DNA of 64,000 nt, from NCBI RefSeq assembly GCF_001956295.1, contig NZ_MRTD01000004.1, positions 62,001 through 126,000 on the forward strand, read 5' to 3'. This document shows positions 44,793 to 54,177 of the stretch, piece after piece. Position 1 is the first letter of the stretch, and the number at the start of each line of letters is the position of its first letter. The notes beneath the pieces were generated by a model, which made no database searches, was not told the origin of the DNA, and was given only the letters and a program-made list of their open reading frames with translations. The stretch comes from Paenibacillus sp. FSL A5-0031 (GTDB taxonomy: Bacteria > Bacillota > Bacilli > Paenibacillales > Paenibacillaceae). Both the position numbers and the translations under genes were made by a program.

Positions 44793-46681
44793 GCTTTACC
44801 CCCCATATCTCTAAGGATTTCTTCTTCTTCAATGTGGAAGCCGTGATCATCGATTACGGAACGAAGGAACATGCAACCGAACAGGATCAGCAAACCAACA
44901 ATACCGAGAGCATAACCTGATTTGAATGATCCAAACAAGTTGCCCCAATCTTTAGCGTACATGAAACCTAAACCTGCGATAAACAATCCAAATCCCATGA
45001 AGAAAGGCAGGATCGAAGGAGAAGGCATATGAATTGGACCAATTGGCTCCGCAGGCGTCATGCCCTTGTGACCGTCCGTTTTTTCTTTCCAGTATGCATC
45101 ATAGCCGCGTACAAGCGGTGTTTGAGCAAAGTTGTATTCAGGAGGTGGAGATGGAATCGTCCACTCTAGAGTACGACCGTCTTCCCATGGATCAGCTGGT
45201 GCATTTTGTGGTTTGAAAGCTGTGATAACAACGTTCAGCAAGAAGAAAATTGTACCAAAGCCCATCAAGAATGCGCCTACTGTACTGATCATGTTCATTT
45301 CGTTGAAACCAAGACCGTCGAGATATGTCCAAATACGACGAGGCATACCTAGCAAGCCAAGGAAATGTTGAATAAAGAATGTTAAGTGGAAGCCAATAAA
45401 GAACGTCCAGAACGTCAATTTACCAAGTGTTTCATTCAGCATGCGTCCGAACATTTTTGGCCACCAGTAGTGAAGGCCTGAGAAAATACCCAGTACCAAA
45501 CCACCTACGATAACATAGTGGAAATGCGCTACGACAAAATAAGAATCATGATATTGGAAGTCAGCAGGTGCTGCTGCCAGCATGACGCCGGTAACGCCGC
45601 CCATTACGAAGGTTGGTATAAATCCGACAGCGAACAAGTTAGCTGTCGTGAATTTAATGGAACCGCCCCACATCGTAAATAGCCAGTTGAAAATTTTGAT
45701 ACCTGTTGGAACCGCGATAAGCATCGTTGCAATGGAGAACAGCGCATTCGCAACTGGTCCAAGACCAACCGTGAACATGTGATGCGCCCAAACCATGAAG
45801 CCCAAGAAGCCGATCAGGATTGTAGCGAATACCATCGAGCTGTAACCGAACAAACGCTTACGTGAGAATGTACTTATTACCTCGGAAATAACGCCGAAGG
45901 CCGGCAAGATGAGGATATAAACCTCAGGATGCCCGAATATCCAGAAAATATGCTCCCATAGGACTGCGTTACCGCCGCCAGAAGGATCAAAGAAATTTGC
46001 ATCAAACAATCTGTCGAACATGAGTGCCGCTAGACCAACTGCCAAAGCAGGGAAAGCGAACAGGATTAGCGCCGAAGTAATGAACGCAGCCCATGTAAAC
46101 ATCGGCATACGCATGAACGTCATGCCTGGTGCACGCATGTTAATAATCGTTACGAGGAAGTTAATACCCCCGATAAGTGTTCCGATACCCGCTATTTGCA
46201 AACCTAGTACATAATAGTCAACGCCGTGATCGCCGTTATAGGTCGTCCCCGCGAGCGGTGCATATGATGTCCAGCCTGCATCTGGAGCGCCCCCAGTAAA
46301 CCAGCTCACGTTAAGCAAAATACCGCCGAACAAGAATGTCCAGAAGCCTAATGAGTTAACGAAAGGGAATGCTACGTCACGCGCGCCGATTTGAAGCGGT
46401 ATAACCGCATTCATTAAGGCGAATAAAAGCGGCATCGCTGCAAGGAAGATCATCGTCGTTCCGTGCATGGTTAAAAGCTCATTATATGTATCCGCGCTAA
46501 CAAAGTTATTTAGCGGCTTCCACAATTGAACCCGAATCAAAATCGCTTCCAAACCACCGACAAGGAAGAAAAAACCGCCGGCAATCATATACAATATTCC
46601 GATTTTTTTATGGTCAACCGTAGTCAGCCAGTCCATCAGACCGCTGTAACGTTTGACCTTATGCGTATGCGCATGAGCCAA
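44789..46681 (-). CDS. ctaD: Cytochrome c oxidase subunit I
   Basis: This 630-residue protein starts at TTG 46681, seven bases after AAGGAGGT. It has the 12-helix heme-copper core: LLTMHGTTMIF (heme a His), WIFGHPEVYILILPAFG (CuB His and cross-linked Tyr), VWAHHMFTVG (CuB His pair), and HDSYFVVAHFHYVIVGG (heme ligands). C-terminal helices 13-14 match the longer Bacillus CtaD. It is the catalytic subunit reducing O2 to water with proton pumping. Confidence 0.95.
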   Translation of the reverse strand: MAHAHTHKVKRYSGLMDWLTTVDHKKIGILYMIAGGFFFLVGGLEAILIRVQLWKPLNNFVSADTYNELLTMHGTTMIFLAAMPLLFALMNAVIPLQIGARDVAFPFVNSLGFWTFLFGGILLNVSWFTGGAPDAGWTSYAPLAGTTYNGDHGVDYYVLGLQIAGIGTLIGGINFLVTIINMRAPGMTFMRMPMFTWAAFITSALILFAFPALAVGLAALMFDRLFDANFFDPSGGGNAVLWEHIFWIFGHPEVYILILPAFGVISEVISTFSRKRLFGYSSMVFATILIGFLGFMVWAHHMFTVGLGPVANALFSIATMLIAVPTGIKIFNWLFTMWGGSIKFTTANLFAVGFIPTFVMGGVTGVMLAAAPADFQYHDSYFVVAHFHYVIVGGLVLGIFSGLHYWWPKMFGRMLNETLGKLTFWTFFIGFHLTFFIQHFLGLLGMPRRIWTYLDGLGFNEMNMISTVGAFLMGFGTIFFLLNVVITAFKPQNAPADPWEDGRTLEWTIPSPPPEYNFAQTPLVRGYDAYWKEKTDGHKGMTPAEPIGPIHMPSPSILPFFMGFGLFIAGLGFMYAKDWGNLFGSFKSGYALGIVGLLILFGCMFLRSVIDDHGFHIEEEEILRDMGGKA

Positions 46682-46710
46682 AGTAGGTACCTCCTTCAAT
46701 CACCGATAAA

Positions 46711-47763
46711 TTATTGTTCGTAGTTAAGCTTCAATTCAGATAAGTATTTAGCAATACCTTCAATCTCTTGTTCAGTCAAATCTTCGATTTTACCCATTTG
46801 GTTGCCCGGTTTAACTTCGTCCGGGTTTTTGATCCAACGGTGCAAGTTGTCGTATACTGAACCTTCATTGGAATATTGCGGATCATCGGTGTTAACAAGT
46901 ATACCCCCGACAGTCTCACGGCTTCCGATACCTGTCAAGTTAGGATAAGCAGGTCCGCCCAAATCACCCACTGCGTGGCAAGATAGACATTTGCTTTCAA
47001 ATGCTTTAGCAATTGCCGGATCGCTTGGAAGCGCTACAGGTTCTTTAAGTGCAGCTACCCAACGATCAAATGACGACTCGTCCACTGATTTAACTTTAAA
47101 GTCCATCAAACCATGTGAAGGTCCGCAAAGCTCAGCACATTTACCCAGGTAAACGCCTTCTTTTGGTGCAGAGAAGTACATTTTATTTACGTTAGCACCA
47201 GGGTTGGTATCGATTTTCCCAGCAAGCGATGGAATCCAGAATGAGTGAAGCACATCTGCCGATTTCGCTGTGATGGAGATCGTCTTACCTTTTGGAATAA
47301 TAAGCTCTTGTGCTGTCTTGATTCCGTAAGCTGGGTATTCAAACTCCCACCAGTATTGGTGTGAAGTAACGATGACCTGAACCGCTTCCGGATCTTTGCT
47401 GTAGTCTTTAGCAAGATTAAATACGGATTGAACGGTTGGAACACCCAAAATGATAAGCATGATGATTGGAATTACTGTCCAAATAATCTCAAGCTTATGA
47501 TTTCCTTCCACCTGCTTAGGAATTGTTTTGTCTCCCGGACGTCTGCGGAAACGAATAATTACAAACAAAGAAATCGCAAATACGGCAACAATCACGATTA
47601 ACATGATTCCAATTGCCAGCTTCATCAGCCCGAATTGTTCTTCCGCTACAGGTCCCTGAGGATTCAGCGTCGACAAATCGCTCCGCCCGCAAGCCGCTAG
47701 TACTAGCACCATCATGGCCATAAGCGGCGCAAGCCGTTTTACAAATCGCCACCGTTTCATCAT
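46711..47763 (-). CDS. ctaC: Cytochrome c oxidase subunit II with fused cytochrome c
   Basis: This 350-residue protein starts at ATG 47763 behind GTGGGG. It is a lipoprotein (VLAAC, C25) with two helices, then the CuA cupredoxin domain: H173, C209, E211, C213, H217 and M220 in GKCAELCGPSHGLM. A C-terminal c-type heme domain has CLSCH at 259-263 and a likely axial Met near 324 (GNQMG). This fusion defines the caa3 type, which takes electrons from cytochrome c. First gene of the ctaCDEFG-ctaM operon. Confidence 0.95.
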   Translation of the reverse strand: MMKRWRFVKRLAPLMAMMVLVLAACGRSDLSTLNPQGPVAEEQFGLMKLAIGIMLIVIVAVFAISLFVIIRFRRRPGDKTIPKQVEGNHKLEIIWTVIPIIMLIILGVPTVQSVFNLAKDYSKDPEAVQVIVTSHQYWWEFEYPAYGIKTAQELIIPKGKTISITAKSADVLHSFWIPSLAGKIDTNPGANVNKMYFSAPKEGVYLGKCAELCGPSHGLMDFKVKSVDESSFDRWVAALKEPVALPSDPAIAKAFESKCLSCHAVGDLGGPAYPNLTGIGSRETVGGILVNTDDPQYSNEGSVYDNLHRWIKNPDEVKPGNQMGKIEDLTEQEIEGIAKYLSELKLNYEQ

Positions 47764-48131
47764 TAATCAACCCCACTTTTGACGTTTTCGCAGCTGCCTA
47801 ATTTTCACGTGGCATACGGCTGGCTGCGTGTTTCACAGATGTTATTACAACTCCTGCAACTTAAATCACTTTATTAAATATAAAGTTGAAGCCCCTATTT
47901 GTCAATGTTCCACAGAGAGTTCACAAATTGTTCTCAAAGCTGTCAAATTCGCATCATTACTGCGTTTTTTCGCATGATAAACTGTGTTGTTTAGCCCGTC
48001 TGCATGGCGTTCTCTCTATCTTACATTGTGCACCAAACCCATGGTCAATTATGTATGCTTGCAAAAACGTATATTTACGGAGCCGCGGCAAAAACTAAAG
48101 CCATTATCGTATGAATGGGGGTCCGTTCTTT
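47764..48131. other. Divergent intergenic region between ctaC and yhcN-like gene
   Basis: About 370 bases without a gene, A+T-rich near 47870-47890. The promoters of the oxidase operon (minus) and the sporulation lipoprotein (plus) must be here; no consensus pair is obvious. Confidence 0.4.
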
Positions 48132-48860
48132 ATGGTTAAACGAATTGCCGCATTGCTGTTGTCGGCAGTCATGATAACAACTTCAGCCGGCTGTGCCTAC
48201 AAACAGTATGCTCAGCAAAGCGACACCGATTATGGAAGCCGTCAAGCTAACGATCCGAAGATGCTCGGCGGCAGAGCTTATGGCAAGGCTACGAACAATG
48301 CTGACCAGCATAATAATTCATTTTTTGAATACAGCTCCGTCATCTCACGCAAAGTAACTGATCTTAACGGCGTAGCTTCCGCAATCGTTATGCTCACAGA
48401 CAAAAATGCTTATGTCGGCTTAATGCTTGATTGGACCGCAGTTGGCACTCGCAATTCCGGCGGCAAAAGCGAGCAAGACAATACAGGCACTAGTGAAGGC
48501 GTATATAACCATGATACGGGCAGTCCGTATGGCAACAGTAAAATTCTTGTATCACCGTACAACTCCTATTTCTCAGTCAACGATGTTAATGATTTGTCGG
48601 ATGAACTTAAGCAGACTGTCGCTCTTAGAGTTCGAGAGCTCGCTCCAGCTGTACAAGAAGTTCATATTTCAGCCAATATGGAGTTCGTAAATTACTTCAA
48701 CGATTTTGCCAAGGAAGCTTGGGGCGGTCGATCCTTAATGCCACATATCGATAAATTCAATACTGTAGTGAACTATCATTTTGCCGGTGGAAAGGATATG
48801 CCTTCTCCAATTACACAACCAGGCACCTACAGCCCCACCGAGACCCAAATGAATCATTAA
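48132..48860 (+). CDS. YhcN/YlaJ family sporulation lipoprotein
   Basis: This 242-residue protein starts at ATG 48132 with GGGGG 10 bases upstream. A signal peptide ends in lipobox SAGC (C21). The mature part has a YhcN/YlaJ domain (VTDLNGVASAIVMLTDKNAYVGLML ... LSDELKQTVALRVRELAPAVQEVHISANMEFVNYFNDFAKEAW). Members coat the forespore or inner spore membrane and affect germination or outgrowth. An insert rich in Asn/Ser/Gly between the halves is longer than usual. Confidence 0.88.
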   Translation: MVKRIAALLLSAVMITTSAGCAYKQYAQQSDTDYGSRQANDPKMLGGRAYGKATNNADQHNNSFFEYSSVISRKVTDLNGVASAIVMLTDKNAYVGLMLDWTAVGTRNSGGKSEQDNTGTSEGVYNHDTGSPYGNSKILVSPYNSYFSVNDVNDLSDELKQTVALRVRELAPAVQEVHISANMEFVNYFNDFAKEAWGGRSLMPHIDKFNTVVNYHFAGGKDMPSPITQPGTYSPTETQMNH

Positions 48861-48888
48861 AAAAAAATCGCTTCTATTATATATATAG

Positions 48889-48920
48889 CAAAAAGGCACT
48901 TCTCTCGAAGAGCCTTTTTG
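48889..48920. terminator. Bidirectional terminator
   Basis: AAAAAGGC-A-CTTC, four-base loop, GAAG-A-GCCTTTTT forms a symmetric stem between convergent genes, with A and T runs on both sides. Confidence 0.8.
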
Positions 48921-48941
48921 TTATTTCTATCATTTTGCTTT

Positions 48942-49668
48942 TTAACGCATCGGTGCAAAGCCACTGATTTCTGCCAAGATTTCTTCAGTTTGTGATAGCA
49001 GCTCATCTGTCAGCTCAATATCTACTGATTTTATGTTTTCTTCGATTTGAGCCGGTCGGCTCGAACCGATAATCGCTGAGCTTACATTCGGCTGGCGCAG
49101 CACCCATGCTAATGCAAATTGTGATAACGATGCTCCAATCGTTGCAGCCAGCTGCTCCAGCTTCTCTGCAACCTGCAGCAATCTTCACGCAAATAACTGT
49201 TTATGATGCCATTTGTTTTATCATTTGCAGCACGACTGCCTGCTGGCACGGCTTGGCCTGGCTTGTACTTACCTGTTAGAATCCCTTGTGCAAGCGGGGA
49301 GAAAACAACCTGTCCCATGCCTTCTTGCTCACAAGCTTCGATTACGCCTCGTTCAATATACCGCTCAAACATATTGTAAATCGGTTGATTCGAAATTAGC
49401 TTTCGGAGGTTAAGACGTTTGCCTATCGCAGCAGCATCCGTAATTTGTGCAGCTGTCCACTCACTGACCCCTGCATAAAGCACCTTCCCTTGTGCCGTCA
49501 AATCATCGAGTGCCCGCAAAGTTTCCTCAACCGGCGTTTCCGAATCAAAGCGGTGGCATTGATAAAGATCTATATAATCTGTACCCAAACGCTTCAAGCT
49601 TGCATCACATTGCTCGACGATATGTTTTCTAGAAAGTCCGAGATCATTCGGGCATGAATCGATTTACT
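48942..49668 (-). pseudogene. Aldo/keto reductase, broken
   Basis: The visible coding sequence starts inside the barrel (GLSRKHIVEQCDASLKRLGTDYIDLYQCHRFDSETP) after a stop at about 49668, so the N-terminal third with the catalytic Tyr/Lys is missing. Near 49180 the frame shifts: INSYLRED continues as LLQVAEKLEQLAATIGASLSQFALAWVLRQPNVSSAIIGSSRPAQIEENI in another frame. It is of the YghZ/Kv-beta-type AKR group. The divergent HxlR gene was probably its regulator. Confidence 0.8.
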
Positions 49669-49886
49669 CCGCTCTTCATCTGTAGTCTATAGTACAACGT
49701 ACTATTATTAAAGTAGTGAATCTTTTTTCAAAATATAAGAAAGTATATTATTTTCTCATACTTATCTTATATTTCACCGTCTAAGCTGCTTCAGCGTCAG
49801 AAGGACGAAAGCGCTTTAGCTAGCTTTACTATCTTTAATATACATACTATACTATTGGTAGCAGGAAACAGAGAGGGGAATTGTCG

Positions 49887-50219
49887 ATGAGTGCACATAA
49901 TTACATTCCGAAGGAACCGCTCCATATCGAATGTAATATTGAGAAGACATTAGATGTGATTGGCGGTAAATGGGCTTTTTTAGTGCTGAGAGAACTGTTT
50001 TGCGGCACCAAAAGATTCGGAGAAATACAGAGGCTTATTCCGGCGGTTAGTCCTCGTGCATTAACAAGCACGCTCCGTCATCTCGAGGATAAGGGCGTGC
50101 TTGAACGCAAGGTTTTTCCAACCGTGCCCGTTACCGTCGAATACACACTGACACCTAAGGGCGAGGACTTGCATCATATTTTAAAAGAAATGAAGCTTTG
50201 GTCGGCTAGATGGACATAG
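49887..50219 (+). CDS. HxlR-family transcriptional regulator
   Basis: This 110-residue protein has ATG 49887 after GAGAGGGG. Winged helix with CNIEKTLDVIGGKWAFLVLRELF, RFGEIQRLIPAVSPRALTSTLRHLEDKGVLER and YTLTPKGEDL, the complete HxlR pattern; C22 could be the redox-active Cys seen in HypR/YodB-type sensors. Its old target is likely the adjacent broken reductase, so it may now regulate other loci or nothing nearby. Confidence 0.9.
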   Translation: MSAHNYIPKEPLHIECNIEKTLDVIGGKWAFLVLRELFCGTKRFGEIQRLIPAVSPRALTSTLRHLEDKGVLERKVFPTVPVTVEYTLTPKGEDLHHILKEMKLWSARWT

Positions 50220-50220
50220 G

Positions 50221-51093
50221 CTAATGCTTCAACAGCTGATCAGGCAGTGACTTGGTGCTTGCTTGAAAGCGATCAATTGCAGTCTGATAAACGCGTCGAT
50301 CGCTTTCATTACGAGACAAGCGTTCAAGTCGAATCAACTCCGCCTCAAACTGCTCAATCAACATAATCACACGATCCTTTGGTTTGGATTGTTGACTATT
50401 TTGCGGCTGCTTGCTCTCTTCCCCAGTATCGATAAGCAGCTCGCCATTGCTGTCAATTTGAGCAAAAAACACCTCTGATTCCTTCACATTTCGCTTTTCC
50501 AACTCCTGCAGCAGCCATTGTCGGTCATGGCCTAGGTTTGAGAGCACTTCATCCTGTATTTCCCCGTCCATCAATACGGTCATTGCCTCTCGCTCGTTCG
50601 GCACCTGCCAGCCAAGCGTATCCGGCGTTAAAGGCTGATAGGCTTTCTTCAGCAGCACATTGACCTCACCGCTTGATTCCATAACAGCAAACTCCACGTC
50701 GGCTACACGGTATACATCCTTTTTGCGCAATTGCTCCAGCATCTCATCCAAGGTCAACCGTTCCTTGTGCAAGCTTTCTTTGAGCAGCTGGCCATCTTTA
50801 ATTAGCACAGTACCTTTACCATCAATAAAGTCACGAGCCTTCTTGCTTTTTATGGTCAAAAATTCCATTCCGACCGACACACTAACCCAAACCGCTAATG
50901 ATACCATCCCTAAAAACCATAAATTGTCGAGATCAAGCGAGATATATGCGGCAATATTACCGATAGATATACCTGTTATGTACTCGAACAGCGACAGCTG
51001 AGAAATTTGGCGTTTTCCCAAAACCTTCGTAAGCGCAAATAAAATAGTGATGGCCGCTAACGTTCGCAGTACAATTTCAATCCAACTTGGCAT
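50221..51093 (-). CDS. DUF421 (YetF-type) membrane protein
   Basis: This 290-residue protein has ATG 51093 behind GGGGG. Three N-terminal helices (IEIVLRTLAAITILFALTKVLGKRQISQLSLFEYITGISIGNIAAY is the signature) are followed by the cytosolic YetF domain (GTVLIKDGQLLKESLHKERLTLDEMLEQLRKKDVYRVADVEFAVME). A helical C-terminal extension of about 60 residues follows a Gln/Ser/Lys linker. Family role is membrane-related and poorly defined in sporeformers. Its stop codon is nearly back to back with the HxlR stop. Confidence 0.88.
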   Translation of the reverse strand: MPSWIEIVLRTLAAITILFALTKVLGKRQISQLSLFEYITGISIGNIAAYISLDLDNLWFLGMVSLAVWVSVSVGMEFLTIKSKKARDFIDGKGTVLIKDGQLLKESLHKERLTLDEMLEQLRKKDVYRVADVEFAVMESSGEVNVLLKKAYQPLTPDTLGWQVPNEREAMTVLMDGEIQDEVLSNLGHDRQWLLQELEKRNVKESEVFFAQIDSNGELLIDTGEESKQPQNSQQSKPKDRVIMLIEQFEAELIRLERLSRNESDRRVYQTAIDRFQASTKSLPDQLLKH

Positions 51094-51472
51094 TTTACTT
51101 CCCCCTTCCATTTCTAGAGTATCCAGAAAGGAAAAAGTCATTCGCTGTAATTTGTTGTTGCATTTAAATATAATATGTAGTATGATAATGGGAATGTATA
51201 ATATTTAACCCCATAACATCCCCAGTAAGATTCAATGATTTCCTCAGATTTTGATTTCTTTGCTGTTAATTCCAAACCTGTTACGTGATGTATTTCTGAT
51301 TCACACTGGCGCGGTCATCGGAGCCGCGAGGACGGAAGAGAGGTAGGGCTTTCGTTGTTTTAGGATGCGAGTTTAAGACAACTTGGTACACATGCTGTTT
51401 GCTGTTAACAAGGGGACCCAATACGGCCTTTCTTATAAGAAGAAGAGGTCCGGTTAAATATATGATACAAAT
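51094..51472. other. Intergenic region, possible decayed sequence
   Basis: About 380 bases. A minus-strand 80-residue frame at 51281-51523 has no ribosome site. Parts look like worn coding sequence, but I cannot name it. Confidence 0.3.
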
Positions 51473-51518
51473 AAGGGCTGTCCGGCTAGCGCATTTATGT
51501 GCTATCGGGGCAGCCCTA
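51473..51518 (-). terminator. Terminator-like hairpin behind the cyclohydrolase gene
   Basis: An imperfect long stem (AGGGCTG / CAGCCCT outer pairs, AGCGCA / TGTGCT inner pairs) lies 20 bases after the stop at 51538. The tail is only weakly T-rich. Confidence 0.45.
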
Positions 51519-51537
51519 TCCAATTTTTCAACCTTTA

Positions 51538-52275
51538 TTATTCATTAGGACAACCGCTTGCTGCAAAATGACCCGAACGATTCACTTTTGTCGCGAGATA
51601 CCTCTCATTATGCTCCGATCGATCTCCCCACAGCGGAATACGATTTTTCACATCAAGTCCCGCCGCCTGCAAGGCATCCAGCTTCTTCGGATTATTCGTA
51701 ATGAGTGACACTGGTTTCTCACGAAGTGCTTTCAATACGAGTATCGCATCACTATAACTGCGAGCGTCATCAACAAAGCCAAGCTCCTCATTCGCCTCTA
51801 CGGTGTCATAACCCTTCTCTTGCAGTAAATAAGCCATCGCTTTGCTGAACAAACCGATTCCTCTTCCTTCATGATTGGCCAAATAAAACAATGCGCCTGT
51901 ACCCTGTTCCACAATCATGTGCATTGATTCATGCAGCTGATAACCGCAATCACATCGTTTGCTGCCAAAAATATCGCCCGTATGACAAATGCTGTGCATA
52001 CGAATCCACGCCTCATCTGCCTGTTCGAAGTCGCCATACACCAGCACGCTTGATTGCTGCATTTCTGCTAAATTAATCGACGAAAGCTTCTTGATGACTT
52101 GCTCCGCATCGTCAAGCTGCTCTTTGCAGAGCAGCCAACAATACCATTGAAAAATTGCCTCGCCTTCATCAAGCTTCACCGGAAGCTGAATGGGACCGAC
52201 TAAATAAATAGTGCCATGATCGCTTTCAATTACTTTTATCTTCTGATCAACTATAGATACTGCTTCTTTAAACAT
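51538..52275 (-). CDS. ribA: GTP cyclohydrolase II
   Basis: This 245-residue protein has zinc ligands C97, C108 and C110 in SICHTGDIFGSKRCDCGYQL. The catalytic Tyr/Arg region follows (GALFYLANHEGRGIGLFSKAMAY), and the C-terminal ITNNPKKLDALQAAGLDV is the guanine-binding signature. It converts GTP to the first pyrimidine intermediate of riboflavin synthesis, releasing formate and pyrophosphate. It stands alone, without the DHBP-synthase fusion or other rib genes, so it is probably a second copy or belongs to a specialised pathway. Confidence 0.9.
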   Translation of the reverse strand: MFKEAVSIVDQKIKVIESDHGTIYLVGPIQLPVKLDEGEAIFQWYCWLLCKEQLDDAEQVIKKLSSINLAEMQQSSVLVYGDFEQADEAWIRMHSICHTGDIFGSKRCDCGYQLHESMHMIVEQGTGALFYLANHEGRGIGLFSKAMAYLLQEKGYDTVEANEELGFVDDARSYSDAILVLKALREKPVSLITNNPKKLDALQAAGLDVKNRIPLWGDRSEHNERYLATKVNRSGHFAASGCPNE

Positions 52276-52375
52276 ATCGCAATGCTCCTGACCTGTTCAT
52301 AGTCTTTGTTTCGACTATTATGTTCGGTAAGTACATTAGCTATGCTAAGTGCAGTTCGCAGCATTGGAATATCGC

Positions 52376-54142
52376 TTATAAAACCGGGATCATTCCTTTG
52401 TTTAACTCTCGGTAGGTTTCAATAGGAAGCTTCGGTTCACGCTCGAAGGACAGCAAGCCATTTTTCTCCTGCTCAACATCCGTTAACTGCGTATAACAAT
52501 AACCTTGCAGTCCGCCAGCCGCTATAATCGGACGCATCACGGCAACTAAACGGTTCAAGAAATCCTGATCGTCTCTAGCCGAAGAATACCCCCAACCTAC
52601 TTCATTATCCTTAATATACGAAATACCGCCGAACTCCGATAGCTGCACCGGCTCGCCATTATAAGTGAACCCAGGCACAAGTATTTTTCTGCCTTGTGGA
52701 TCACATTTGACGGACATTTCTGGCGTTGCATATCGACTTGCCAGTATCTCTTCTTGGCTCTCGTAATCATGAACCGTGTAAATATCAGATTTCACATGCT
52801 CCCAGCCATCGTTAGAGATAACTGGTCTTGTATCGTCAAGTGATTTGGTCAAATAGTATAGAGTAGAGGCATGGTGCTGCTGCCTTTTGTCTATTAATAT
52901 ATTTGGCGTTCCCCAGCTTTCATTAAGCGGAACCCACACGACAATACAAGGATGATTATAATCACGGTGAACAGCCTCCTGCCATTCATTCATGATACGC
53001 GTCACGTATTGCTCGGAGTATTGATACGCATTAGCCATCTCGCCCCAAACGAGCAGTCCAAGCTTATCGCACCAATACAAATAACGCGGGTCTTCAATTT
53101 TTTGATGTTTTCTCGCCCCATTGAACCCCATTTGCTTGGTCAGCTCGACGTCTGTACGGAGCATTTCATCGCTTGGAGCTGTCAGCACACCGCCTGGAAA
53201 ATAACCTTGATCCAAAATTAGCTTCATATAATAAGGACGATTGTTTAAGCAAATGACGCCATCCTCAATCGATATCTTTCTCATGCCGAAGTAGCTTTTG
53301 ACATGATCCAATTCTCGTTCTCCATCAAGCAGCATAAATTCAACGTCATACAGGTTTGGCTTCTCCGGCGACCACCAGCGGCCAAGCCCATGATCATTAA
53401 AATCATGAAGCTTGATAGAGACCTCCTCTTCCTGCTCCATAACACGAATAACATCCTCAGCGATTAATTCACCTTCAAACGATATTTTAATGCTGAGGCG
53501 CAAGCCATTATATAATTCCGTTCCCTTAATAAAGCTGCGAATATGAATTTTATTATGATCGATATCCGGCGTCAACCTCACTCGGCTCACATGCGCCGGA
53601 TTAACAGCCTCCATCCAAACCGTTTGCCAAATCCCAGTCGTCCGCGTGTAGAAAACTTGCTCTGACTGCTCCTTCCAATACTGCTTCCCTCTAGGCAGCG
53701 TGACGTCTTTACTATAATCTTGAGCACGCACGACTATGCTATTGGGTCCTATTGCATTCAACACAGCAGTAATATCTGCATGAAATGGGGTATGGCCTCC
53801 CTCATGACTTGCTACTAAATGTCCATTTACCCATACCTTTGCTTCATAATCAACAGCACCGAAATGGAGAATGATTCGTTTCCCAGCATACTCCGTTGGA
53901 ACCTCAATACTTTTACGATACCATACGATATCGTGAAACGATTTTTCATTAATGCCGCTTAACTCGCTTTGGTAACAAAATGGCACCTGAATCTTGCGAT
54001 CAAACTGTTTTCTCTCGAACCATTTATTATCACAACCTGCGTTTGAGTCATCATACTCAAATTCCCATTCCCCGTTCAGGTTTAACCAGGATGATCGCTC
54101 AAATTGCGGTCTTGGATATTCATTTCGTATTGCATCCATCAT
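52376..54142 (-). CDS. Glycoside hydrolase family 2, cytosolic
   Basis: This 588-residue protein has ATG 54142 behind GGAGTGGG. The jelly-roll sugar-binding domain opens with YPRPQFERSSWLNLNGEWEFEYD, then an Ig-like domain, then the barrel. WVPLNESWG carries the acid/base Glu (about 405) and VQLSEFGGISY the nucleophile Glu (about 500). No signal peptide. Family 2 acts on beta-galactosides, -glucuronides, -mannosides or alpha-L-arabinopyranosides. As last gene of an importer operon it would split imported oligosaccharides. Confidence 0.9.
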   Translation of the reverse strand: MMDAIRNEYPRPQFERSSWLNLNGEWEFEYDDSNAGCDNKWFERKQFDRKIQVPFCYQSELSGINEKSFHDIVWYRKSIEVPTEYAGKRIILHFGAVDYEAKVWVNGHLVASHEGGHTPFHADITAVLNAIGPNSIVVRAQDYSKDVTLPRGKQYWKEQSEQVFYTRTTGIWQTVWMEAVNPAHVSRVRLTPDIDHNKIHIRSFIKGTELYNGLRLSIKISFEGELIAEDVIRVMEQEEEVSIKLHDFNDHGLGRWWSPEKPNLYDVEFMLLDGERELDHVKSYFGMRKISIEDGVICLNNRPYYMKLILDQGYFPGGVLTAPSDEMLRTDVELTKQMGFNGARKHQKIEDPRYLYWCDKLGLLVWGEMANAYQYSEQYVTRIMNEWQEAVHRDYNHPCIVVWVPLNESWGTPNILIDKRQQHHASTLYYLTKSLDDTRPVISNDGWEHVKSDIYTVHDYESQEEILASRYATPEMSVKCDPQGRKILVPGFTYNGEPVQLSEFGGISYIKDNEVGWGYSSARDDQDFLNRLVAVMRPIIAAGGLQGYCYTQLTDVEQEKNGLLSFEREPKLPIETYRELNKGMIPVL

Positions 54143-54177
54143 GTTCCCACTCCAGTCCTATTGCTTATGCTTATATA

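Noticed and set aside
51281-51523. 80-residue minus-strand frame
   Set aside because: Lacks a ribosome site and overlaps the terminator-like hairpin of ribA.
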